A stretch of 64,000 nt of DNA from Bacteroidales bacterium (GTDB taxonomy: Bacteria; Bacteroidota; Bacteroidia; Bacteroidales; WCHB1-69). How positions within the stretch are numbered: the stretch's first letter is position 1; each line of letters starts with the position of its first letter. The stretch spans positions 1-64,000 of the forward strand of contig JAGCCZ010000045.1 of the NCBI GenBank assembly GCA_017651425.1. The letters run 5' to 3'. The notes beneath the pieces are model-generated. The model had not been told where the DNA came from. It made no database searches and saw only the letters and a list, made by a program, of their open reading frames with translations. The position numbers and the translations under genes are program-made. Below, piece by piece: positions 50,591 through 58,792 of the stretch.

Positions 50591-51420
50591 AAAAAACGCT
50601 GCTGCTGTTTTGCCCGCTATTCATAGCCTTGCTCCTGACCTCCTGTCGCGGGAAGAGGGACAAGGTGTTAGCGGAGGTTTACTACCATAGGCTCTACGAA
50701 TCAGAGTTGCGCCAGAACATGCCGACAGGCCTCTCGCCCGCCGACAGTATCGCCTTGGCAAACGATTTCATCGACAACTGGCTGAAGGAGAAAATCCTTC
50801 TGCACGAGGCGGAGAGGAAACTGTCGCTGCGCGATAAGAACTTCGACAAGAAAATCGAGGAATACCGCAACACGCTGCTCATCAACCGCTATTATGACAT
50901 GCTGACCGCCAATGCCGACACCATCCAGATCTCCGACAAGGAATTGGACGATTTCATGAAAGGTTTCGACAACCGCTACACCATCGAGAAGGAGATTGTG
51001 AAAGTCAACTACGTGAAACTCTCCAAAGGGTCTCCCCTACTGCCTGTCGCAAAGGGCATCCTCTTTGACGACAACCGCCGGGCGGAAGAGCGGGATGCGC
51101 TAATCACACTTCTCGGCGACTCCATCGAGTATCTGATGGACGACAACACCTGGTTCTATTTGGACGACATTCAGAACGAGGTCTCCTTCGATTTCTCGGA
51201 GGATGCCGCCAAGCGCAAGTATGTGGAGCGGGAGATCGGGGACTACCACTACCTCATGGTCATCCTTGACTACAAAAACCAGCGTTCCGTCAGCGAGACC
51301 GAGGAGGAGCGCGCCGCCGCCCGCATGATGCTGCTCAACCAACGCAAGCAGCAGCTCATCCGCGAGCATGTGGACAAGCTGTACAACGAGGCGCTGAAAA
51401 GCGGGGAAATCGCGCAATGA
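50587..51420 (+). CDS. SurA-like lipoprotein chaperone lacking a clear parvulin domain
   Basis: A 277-residue lipoprotein; the signal peptide ends in LTSC with Cys20. The body is helical and resembles the SurA N-terminal chaperone domain: residues about 27-100 contain YYHRLYESELRQNM, DFIDNWLKEKILLHEAE and NTLLINRYYDM. A second part (about 125-240) has beta character with VNYVKLSKGSP and YHYLMVILDYKNQ but no GYH/GWH parvulin motif. In Bacteroidetes such a gene often follows a SurA gene, as it does here with a 4-bp overlap. A role in outer-membrane protein folding is inferred from the neighbour. Confidence 0.65.
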   Translation: MKKTLLLFCPLFIALLLTSCRGKRDKVLAEVYYHRLYESELRQNMPTGLSPADSIALANDFIDNWLKEKILLHEAERKLSLRDKNFDKKIEEYRNTLLINRYYDMLTANADTIQISDKELDDFMKGFDNRYTIEKEIVKVNYVKLSKGSPLLPVAKGILFDDNRRAEERDALITLLGDSIEYLMDDNTWFYLDDIQNEVSFDFSEDAAKRKYVEREIGDYHYLMVILDYKNQRSVSETEEERAAARMMLLNQRKQQLIREHVDKLYNEALKSGEIAQ

Positions 51421-51463
51421 CCAACACTGTCGGCTGGGTACGCCTGAAGGCGTTGTCCGGCCC

Positions 51464-52282
51464 TCAATTCTTCACATGCACATCCAACTGGTTGAACGGG
51501 ATTTCCACTCCCTCTTTCAACAGGGTTTCGTACACCTGCTGGTTGAGGTCGTAGAGCACGGTCCAATAGTTCTCCGGCAGTGTCCAAGCAAAGAGGGTGA
51601 AGTTAACGGAACTTTCGCCGAGGTTGTCCACGGGGGCCATCGGGGGCTTGGGGGTTTGCAGCACAAGGGGGTGGGCATTCGCCACACGCAACAGTATCTC
51701 CCGCACCTTTTCCACCGACTCGCCATAGGCCATGGCCACGGGTATGGTGACCCGGCGCTGCGGCATGCTGAAGTGGTTGACCATCGACTTGGTGGCCAGC
51801 TCCGTGTTGGGCACCACAATCATACGGTTGTCGTACGTGCGCAATGTCGTGCTGAAAATCTGGATGCTCTCCACGAAGCCGGCATACGTGCCTTGCTCGA
51901 TGAAGTCACCCACTTTGAAAGGCTTGAGCAACAAGATGATGACGCCACCTGCAAAATTCTGCAAGGTGCCCTGCAGGGCCATGCCCACGGCCAAACCGGC
52001 CGCACCGACGATGGCCACGAACGAGGTCATTTTGATGCCGGCGATGCCCATGGCGGTAAGAGTCAACAATATCTTCAACGTAATATCAATCAGAGAGTTG
52101 AGAAATTGCTGCAACGACGGATCGACCGTATGGCGCTTGTAGGCCTTCAACAAGACCTTGTCCAACAACTTAATGAGTTTCCAGCCGATCCAAAAAACCA
52201 GAATAGCCACAATGAGCTTGGGAATGCTCTTGAAAAGGACGTCCGTCATGAACGCCTTGGCGGCATCGACAAATTGATCCAT
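51464..52282 (-). CDS. Small-conductance mechanosensitive channel (MscS family)
   Basis: A 272-residue inner-membrane channel that opens on membrane tension to release solutes after osmotic downshock. Three helices are visible: about 18-40 (PKLIVAILVFWIGWKLIKLL), 65-85 and the pore helix about 90-125 (VGAAGLAVGMALQGTLQNFAGGV) with the Gly/Ala pattern of MscS TM3. The beta domain follows (KPFKVGDFIEQGTYAGFVESI) and then an alpha/beta C-terminal part. It starts 9 bp after the DUF4956 gene on the same strand, so the two are probably co-transcribed. The convergent SurA-like lipoprotein gene ends 43 bp away. Confidence 0.92.
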   Translation of the reverse strand: MDQFVDAAKAFMTDVLFKSIPKLIVAILVFWIGWKLIKLLDKVLLKAYKRHTVDPSLQQFLNSLIDITLKILLTLTAMGIAGIKMTSFVAIVGAAGLAVGMALQGTLQNFAGGVIILLLKPFKVGDFIEQGTYAGFVESIQIFSTTLRTYDNRMIVVPNTELATKSMVNHFSMPQRRVTIPVAMAYGESVEKVREILLRVANAHPLVLQTPKPPMAPVDNLGESSVNFTLFAWTLPENYWTVLYDLNQQVYETLLKEGVEIPFNQLDVHVKN

Positions 52283-52291
52283 ATTGTTTTT

Positions 52292-53020
52292 TTAAAAATA
52301 ATTATCCTGTTTGACCTTCGTAAGGTTATTCACGGTATTGTATTCAGGGCTATTCGATTTGTAATGAATTTTCAAATAGGCCACATCTTTGAGAAAATTG
52401 ATGTGTCCCACCTCGACATCGAGAATCCGGAGTCCCGTGCGTTCTTCGAGATCGGCCTTCAGTTCCGCCTCGCGCCCTGCCTTGACCAACTCTATTTTCT
52501 CGTAAAGGACGATTTTGGTCTCGGTATGGTTCTTCCATTTGAGACGCTCGAAAATCCACACCGCAGCCAGGATGATGACGTTGGTGAGCAACAACTCGGC
52601 ATAACTGGCTGTCATGGCGAGTCCGTTGATGACCGAGAGCCCGATGGTGACAAAGAGGTACGTCATTTCGCGGATAGGTATCGACTCCGTACGGTATCGT
52701 ATCATGCCGAAGATGGCAAAGAGTCCCAGCGCGAAACCTATCTGCACCCTGACATTGTCCATCAGGAAAATCATGAAAAAGACGGTGATGCTGAACATCA
52801 GGAAGGTGAAATAGTAGTCGCGGCGTTTGCTTTTACGATAATAGAACCGACCTACGATCACCCAGCAGAAAACCATGTTGATAGCAAAGCGGAAGAGCAT
52901 CTGCCACAACGTGGGGCCGTCGAAAAAGGGGATGCCGAACAGTTGTCCGACATTGTCAATGGTTTCTATCCCAAACTCGCGGGCTATTTCGGGATCATAT
53001 TCAGGAAAATCTTGAAGCAT
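52292..53020 (-). CDS. DUF4956 membrane protein
   Basis: A 242-residue inner-membrane protein of the DUF4956 family. Four or five hydrophobic segments lie between residues 40 and 165 (FRFAINMVFCWVIVGRFYY, FTFLMFSITVFFMIFLMDNV, FALGLFAIFGMIRYRTESI, YLFVTIGLSVINGLAM). A cytoplasmic alpha/beta domain follows with GLRILDVEVGHINFLKDVAY. The GMIRYRTESIPIREMTYLF block is the family signature. DUF4956 genes are commonly found next to VTC-type polyphosphate polymerase genes, and here the VTC gene is directly upstream, 67 bp away. A joint role in polyphosphate or a related membrane process is inferred. Confidence 0.85.
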   Translation of the reverse strand: MLQDFPEYDPEIAREFGIETIDNVGQLFGIPFFDGPTLWQMLFRFAINMVFCWVIVGRFYYRKSKRRDYYFTFLMFSITVFFMIFLMDNVRVQIGFALGLFAIFGMIRYRTESIPIREMTYLFVTIGLSVINGLAMTASYAELLLTNVIILAAVWIFERLKWKNHTETKIVLYEKIELVKAGREAELKADLEERTGLRILDVEVGHINFLKDVAYLKIHYKSNSPEYNTVNNLTKVKQDNYF

Positions 53021-53087
53021 ATTTATTTATTATGATTGTAATGTTTTACTGACACATTTATTTATTACAACACCCAAAAGCCATCGA

Positions 53088-53876
53088 TCACGGCTGGCTG
53101 GCAACAACCAACTCCCTGCCGACCAACTTGCTCACCATCCGTATTTTGGGCTTGAACCGATTGTACTTGACATGGTTGTCGGTAAGGAGCATGCCGAGAC
53201 AGTATTTGCTGAGCCCGTGGCTTTGGATGCGGGCATCGAGCAGAAGCCGTTTGAAGTCGGAGGGAATGTTGCCGTTCTGCTTGACCTCGATGATGACAAG
53301 TCCGTCAGCGGAGGCATCGCAACCTGTTAGGAGGTTATGGAAAGAGATGCCCGAGTCGATGGTGATGCGCTCGCTCTTTTGCCGGTTGACGAGTGTGATG
53401 CGCTGGAAGGCGTTTTGCAGCCGCGGCTGCAACTCCTCGCGGGTTACCCACACCTTCTCGGCCAAGAAAGCGCGTTTCTGCTCGGTGTCGTACAAAGAGC
53501 CAAAGCCTTCCATGGGTATCTCAATGCGTTTTTTCTTGGTTCTTCCCGTATTAACCTTGTTCTTGACCTCCAGGAAACAGGTATTGGTATCGACGTAGAT
53601 GCGTTCCCGAATCTTCTGCCGGTGGAGATGCTTGTTATGATGGATGGTGTAGGTGAGGGCATCGAGCGTGTCGAAATAGAGTGTCTTGTACCGTGACACC
53701 CTTTTTTGCAGATTCTCCTGCACGAAGAACAACCCCTGCCAGTGTTGCGCTATCTGCTCCAGCATCTGATTGTTGAGCAGATACTTGGTGTCAGTGCGGT
53801 TCATCAGCTTCACAGCACTCATCTCCTCCAGGGAGATGGGAGGCAGCATTTGCAGAATATCGGGAACCGGTGTCAT
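53088..53876 (-). CDS. Polyphosphate polymerase domain protein (VTC/CYTH-like)
   Basis: A 262-residue soluble protein of the VTC domain family, whose yeast member makes polyphosphate from ATP inside a triphosphate tunnel fold. Visible tunnel motifs are VKLMNRTDTKYLLN near residue 22-35, VSRYKTLYFDT near 60-70, the basic run HLHRQKIRERIYVDT, FLEVKNKVNTGRTKKKRI and IIEVKQNG. The alternating basic and acidic residues on strands are as expected for binding a triphosphate and metal. It lies between a small exported protein and DUF4956. Whether it makes polyphosphate here has not been tested. Confidence 0.82.
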   Translation of the reverse strand: MTPVPDILQMLPPISLEEMSAVKLMNRTDTKYLLNNQMLEQIAQHWQGLFFVQENLQKRVSRYKTLYFDTLDALTYTIHHNKHLHRQKIRERIYVDTNTCFLEVKNKVNTGRTKKKRIEIPMEGFGSLYDTEQKRAFLAEKVWVTREELQPRLQNAFQRITLVNRQKSERITIDSGISFHNLLTGCDASADGLVIIEVKQNGNIPSDFKRLLLDARIQSHGLSKYCLGMLLTDNHVKYNRFKPKIRMVSKLVGRELVVASQP

Positions 53877-53891
53877 CAGAAGGAAGGCACG

Positions 53892-54302
53892 TTAGGGTTT
53901 CACATACTCAAACTCCTTAACAGACAACAGCTTGCCATTTGGAGCGTAATTGTATTGCTTGTGTTTGGTACCATCCGGGTTGTATTCAAACTTGCGAATG
54001 CGCACCACTTTCTTGTTCTCGCCATAGACAATTTGGCGCGACACCTTCCCGTCGGAGCCATATTCGGAGACGACACGGCTGCGGACAGCCCCGCTGGCGG
54101 TGTACTCAATCTCCTCATACTTGCGGCCTTGGGCATCATATTTGGTAACATGGTCCAAAATGCGGGTACCCTTGCCGTCCGCGTCCTTTTTCCACTCCTT
54201 GACCGTGAGGTTCTTCTTGGACTCCTTACCACCTGTTGCCGTTTGCGAGAAGGCATACGACACCCATAGTGCCCAAAAAAGCGTGATCCATATTTTTTTC
54301 AT
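53892..54302 (-). CDS. Small exported protein with YD/MORN-like repeats
   Basis: A 136-residue exported protein. A signal peptide (MKKIWITLFWALWVSYAFSQ) is followed by a charged segment and then four or five short beta repeats of the type YDAQGRKYEEIEYTASGA, YGSDGKVSRQIVYGENKK and YNPDGTKHKQYNYAPNGK. The pattern resembles the RHS-like or MORN-variant repeats in small Bacteroidetes exported proteins. I cannot assign a function. It starts 59 bp after the C10 protease gene and lies 15 bp upstream of the VTC gene on the same strand, so it may belong to that unit. Confidence 0.6.
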   Translation of the reverse strand: MKKIWITLFWALWVSYAFSQTATGGKESKKNLTVKEWKKDADGKGTRILDHVTKYDAQGRKYEEIEYTASGAVRSRVVSEYGSDGKVSRQIVYGENKKVVRIRKFEYNPDGTKHKQYNYAPNGKLLSVKEFEYVKP

Positions 54303-54361
54303 TGCAGGGTGTTTTAATGGTTAGAAACGCCAACAGGGAAGGATTATTGCAGCACTGTCAG

Positions 54362-56500
54362 CTACTCAACCATCACTTTGCGGATAGACTTGCCCATCGG
54401 GGTGGACATTTCGAGGATGTAGAATCCCGGTGCGAGCGAAGCCACGTTCAAGGTATGCAGATTCGTGCCGGCATCGGCGGCAAAGGATTCCACGCTGATG
54501 GTCCTCCCCGCAAGATCGGTCAGCCGGCAACGGACAGTGGCCGGCTCCGTCAGCGAGAAGCTCATATACAAATCATCGTTGGCCGGATTGGGATAGACCG
54601 AGATGTCTTCCAAGCCGCTGTGATCCTCCACAGCATCAATGGCGTAATAGCTGAGCTCGAAACCGTCACGTTGGTCGTAGTTGTCGGACACGAAGTTGAT
54701 CTTCATTTTGCGGAAATCCACGTTGTAGATGCCTGCCGGCATGTTGTAGATGTCAAAGCGCTGATAAAGTGTCGGCGGGTTGCTGTTGGCATTGTAGATA
54801 TCAACAAAGTCGCCATATCCAAGGTCGAATTTGGTGAAGTTAAAGGCGTAGCCTGCTATGTATTGCAGGGCAACATTCCAGGTACAAGTGGATTGTGCGC
54901 GGTACGGTGTACCGTCGCCGCTGTTGTCGGACAAGATGGTGTGCCAGTCGGTCACATTATGCGCGCCGGAGCAGGAGGGTTCCTGCAATTCGCTATCGTA
55001 GCTGATGAGGAAGCCATAGTAGTCGTTGTTCTCAGTTGCCGCGCCTGTGGAGGTGAAGGTGATGAGCACGCTGTCGGCTTCGACAGTATATGTAGCGGCA
55101 GGCACTTGGGTGCCCGTCAAGGTGGCTGCCACACCGCTTTCGACGGTGGGGCCGTTATAGATGGTCACGAAGTCCACGTTCGGGTTCAGGTCGAGACGGT
55201 CGAACTTGAAATGGTAGGTGTTGGCATTGGGTGCAGCCACCATCCATGAGCAGTCCGGATTCGCCTGATAGGGTTTCGCGGTGGGGGAACCGTCGGCTAC
55301 ATAGCCGAAGGAGGCCGTGTTGCGCTGGTGTCCCTGGCAGTAGGTGGCAGGCACAGCGCCGGAGGGGAAGATGCGGATGATGCAGCTGGCGTTGTAATCG
55401 TAGTGGGTGTTGCCCGCCACGAAGTTCGTCAGGGCATAGTCGCCGTTGGAAGCGCCGCCCCAGCCGTAGTTCAGGTGGAAGCGGTCCTCGTCATCATAGC
55501 CGTCCAGCACGTATGCGTGGCAACTGGTGTTGGAACAACCCGAATAATAGACGGGACGCCGCAAGTCGATTTCGTTTTTGAGGAGATCCGTGTAATATGC
55601 GACAGCCGTGCCGGTGGTGTCGTTCAAATAGACATCATATTGGGCGATGCTGGCGTCATATCCGAATTTCTCCCTCATCTGCTGCCGCGCGTCCGAGGTC
55701 TGCGCACCGGAGCCGTCGGCAGTGTAGCCCATCTGGATGGCCACGCCGAAATGGTAGGCTAACTTGGCAATCTCGCAGGCATAGCTCTCAGGCTGGTTGC
55801 ACATAGCATCCCAATAGTAGTGATGCTGGGTGAAAAAGACCGTCTGACGGGGGTAGCCGGGCGGCAGATAGGTCGTGGCGCCAGTGGCATGGTCGGGATA
55901 GCGATGGTAGTTCATGATCTGGGCGCAAGCCAAGGCGACACAACCGTTGGGCACACGGTAATCGTAGTACGGACCGGCAGCCACGTCCCACGGACAGTAG
56001 GTGTTGTAGAATTTGTTCTGGTTCCAACGGGTGGTCAACAACGGCCCACGGACTGCGGTTTTGGGGGCTTTGGGCGTAAACTGCTCCGACAGGTAACGTT
56101 CCCACTTGGCCACAGACTTGGCATCGGTCGGGGCATTGCCTGTTTCGGTGGCGCGCACCACCTGCTCATAATAGTGGAAAATATCCCGCACCGGGGGTAT
56201 CATCTCGAAATTCTCGTCGAACGAATAGGCCAGCACCGGCATCACACGCTGGGAGGCGGAGACGATGACAAATCCCGTGCCGTCAAAGCCGAAGCGATAC
56301 AGGCAGGTCATGCCCTCCGCATCCGTGTAGGTCTCCTGCAACTTGACGGTGGAATATCCGCCCGGAATGGAAGCCTGATGGTCCAAAAGGAAACGCTGAC
56401 AGACGAGAGCCGCCTGTTCAGGCGTCACAGTTTGCGCCATGGACACGCCTAAAAAGGCCACCCAAAACGCCATAAAAAGGGTAAAAATTCTCTTTTTCAT
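54362..56500 (-). CDS. C10 (streptopain-like) cysteine protease with two CUB domains and T9SS signal
   Basis: A 712-residue secreted protease. A signal peptide covers residues 1-23. A propeptide (about 24-150) of the streptopain inhibitor type includes FVIVSASQRVMPVLAYSFD. The C10 peptidase domain (about 150-365) has catalytic Cys187 in PNGCVALACAQIMNYH and His328 in SCHAYVLDGYDD, with FHLNYGWGG after it. Two CUB-like beta domains follow at about 380-500 and 500-620 (VDFVTIYNGP; DFVDIYNAN). A T9SS type A sorting domain ends the protein (VYPNPANDDLYM, CRLTDLAGRTIS, APGFYILEM). The family includes interpain, PrtT and SpeB. Starts at 56500 and 56512 are both possible; both give the signal peptide. 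It probably digests host or dietary protein outside the cell. Confidence 0.9.
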   Translation of the reverse strand: MKKRIFTLFMAFWVAFLGVSMAQTVTPEQAALVCQRFLLDHQASIPGGYSTVKLQETYTDAEGMTCLYRFGFDGTGFVIVSASQRVMPVLAYSFDENFEMIPPVRDIFHYYEQVVRATETGNAPTDAKSVAKWERYLSEQFTPKAPKTAVRGPLLTTRWNQNKFYNTYCPWDVAAGPYYDYRVPNGCVALACAQIMNYHRYPDHATGATTYLPPGYPRQTVFFTQHHYYWDAMCNQPESYACEIAKLAYHFGVAIQMGYTADGSGAQTSDARQQMREKFGYDASIAQYDVYLNDTTGTAVAYYTDLLKNEIDLRRPVYYSGCSNTSCHAYVLDGYDDEDRFHLNYGWGGASNGDYALTNFVAGNTHYDYNASCIIRIFPSGAVPATYCQGHQRNTASFGYVADGSPTAKPYQANPDCSWMVAAPNANTYHFKFDRLDLNPNVDFVTIYNGPTVESGVAATLTGTQVPAATYTVEADSVLITFTSTGAATENNDYYGFLISYDSELQEPSCSGAHNVTDWHTILSDNSGDGTPYRAQSTCTWNVALQYIAGYAFNFTKFDLGYGDFVDIYNANSNPPTLYQRFDIYNMPAGIYNVDFRKMKINFVSDNYDQRDGFELSYYAIDAVEDHSGLEDISVYPNPANDDLYMSFSLTEPATVRCRLTDLAGRTISVESFAADAGTNLHTLNVASLAPGFYILEMSTPMGKSIRKVMVE

Positions 56501-56590
56501 ACTTTTTTTCATTAAGGGCGCAAACATACATAAAATAATTGAGATTAGACACCCCATGGTGGAGAAAAATTGCAAGGGACAAATCCATAA

Positions 56591-56624
56591 AAAAAGGAAC
56601 GGAATCATGGTTCCGTCCCTTTTT
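56591..56624 (-). terminator. Intrinsic terminator after the aldolase gene
   Basis: AAAAAGGAACGGAA at 56591-56604 pairs with TTCCGTCCCTTTTT at 56611-56624 with one mismatch and a 6-base loop. On the minus strand a T run follows. It lies 24 bp beyond the aldolase stop codon. Confidence 0.88.
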
Positions 56625-56647
56625 CTTGTCCGTTGAGGAATAAAAAA

Positions 56648-57727
<1,080 letters not shown>

Positions 57728-57783
57728 TTCTTTTTTTAAAATTTAAAAGGTTAATATTAAAACACAATTGTTGTTCCAAAAAA

Positions 57784-58086
57784 CTATTTTCTTTTTTTCC
57801 GGTTCCAAAGCCATTGCACAACTTTGGCGCCGATGGTGAAGGCCGTGGTCAGGCGCGAAGACTTGTTGGTCACGGAGGTGATTCCGCTCAGCACGTTTTT
57901 GGGGCGCACCTTGCGGATGTTGACCAAGCCGTGCCAAAGTCTCTTGGCGGTGTCCACGTCCTCCTGGTAGGCATCGAAGTCCTTGCTCAGACGCCTCTCC
58001 TGGACTGAAATCTTGCGACGAAGCTGTTGCTTGCGGGCCGCAATCTCGTCAAGATTGTTGAAGGGGGCCTCTTTTTTATTGCTCAT
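57784..58086 (-). CDS. Small basic protein of the YtxH-holin cluster
   Basis: A 100-residue protein with no signal peptide. It has a Lys/Arg-rich helical N-terminal part (NLDEIAARKQQLRRKISVQE) and a weakly hydrophobic C-terminal stretch (LTTAFTIGAKVVQWLWNRKKRK). The ATG at 58086 is chosen over one at 58092; it overlaps the end of the preceding gene by 11 bp, which suggests translational coupling. I do not recognise a named family. Its place after YtxH and holin-like genes suggests an envelope role. Confidence 0.6.
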   Translation of the reverse strand: MSNKKEAPFNNLDEIAARKQQLRRKISVQERRLSKDFDAYQEDVDTAKRLWHGLVNIRKVRPKNVLSGITSVTNKSSRLTTAFTIGAKVVQWLWNRKKRK

Positions 58087-58504
58087 GAGCACCTCCTTCC
58101 TCCGGAGTTTCGACTTCGGGCACGATCACCTGCTCCTCTTCCTCTTTCTCCGCATAGAGGATGCGGCTGAACTTGCGGATGAGGGGGTTGATGAACAGCG
58201 TATCCTTATAATGGAGCACCACGAGGATGATCCCAACGAGGATAAGGCACACAATGGTGTAGGCCCAACCCGCATTGAGCGCAATGGTCAGCCAGCTGAT
58301 CAGGGCGTTGGAGAGGTAGATGAGCACCGCCACTGCGCAGACCACCACGATGAGCATGGAGAGCACCACCGACAAGATCTGGGAGGATTTTTCCAGCAGT
58401 TCCAGTTTGAGCAGGTCATAGCGCTGCGTCAAATAGGTCTTCAGATCCTTGGCGGTCTTCTCGTTGCGAGGCGAATTGCTCGTCAATTTTTCGAAAAGGT
58501 TCAT
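58076..58504 (-). CDS. Phage-holin-family small membrane protein
   Basis: A 142-residue inner-membrane protein with two hydrophobic helices at about 42-70 (QILSVVLSMLIVVVCAVAVLIYL) and 78-100 (WAYTIVCLILVGIILVVLHY). An amphipathic N-terminal part (TYLTQRYDLLKLELLEKSSQ) and an acidic tail are also present. It matches the holin-superfamily-III-like family, which in Bacteroidetes is chromosomal and not part of a prophage. It lies between a YtxH gene (11 bp) and a small basic protein gene (11-bp overlap). A function in membrane stress or organisation is guessed from such clusters. Confidence 0.7.
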   Translation of the reverse strand: MNLFEKLTSNSPRNEKTAKDLKTYLTQRYDLLKLELLEKSSQILSVVLSMLIVVVCAVAVLIYLSNALISWLTIALNAGWAYTIVCLILVGIILVVLHYKDTLFINPLIRKFSRILYAEKEEEEQVIVPEVETPEEGGAHEQ

Positions 58505-58515
58505 ACCGGGGAATA

Positions 58516-58758
58516 TTAGTCTTCCATTTCTTGGGAGCCCTCATCTTCAAATATCTCGTCCACCACCGAGTCTTCCTCCGACGGGGCTGCTTTCCGATAG
58601 TTTTTCAGTTTCTCGATGACCTTGTCGATTTCCTCCTTGGTCATTCTGGAGGCGACCTTTTCACGGATGTCCTTGCCCTTGTCAGTAGTGAACAAAAGGG
58701 TGATGCCTGCTGCTGCTGCAGCACCGGCGACGAATGATAAAATTTCAGAAGCTTTCAT
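58516..58758 (-). CDS. YtxH-domain protein
   Basis: An 80-residue protein with an N-terminal hydrophobic, Gly/Ala-rich helix (ILSFVAGAAAAAGITLLFTT) followed by DKGKDIREKV and a charged acidic helix. This is the YtxH domain pattern, found in small general-stress-type membrane proteins. It is the first gene of a three-gene cluster with a holin-like protein and a small basic protein, and starts 34 bp after uvrA. Its biochemical role is unknown. Confidence 0.75.
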   Translation of the reverse strand: MKASEILSFVAGAAAAAGITLLFTTDKGKDIREKVASRMTKEEIDKVIEKLKNYRKAAPSEEDSVVDEIFEDEGSQEMED

Positions 58759-58792
58759 AATTTTAAAATTTTATGGGTTAAAAATTATAGTG

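Noticed and set aside
58076..58504. Phage-holin family protein as a sign of a prophage
   Set aside because: No other phage gene is near. The neighbours are YtxH, a small basic protein, aldolase and uvrA, a normal chromosomal setting for this family in Bacteroidetes.
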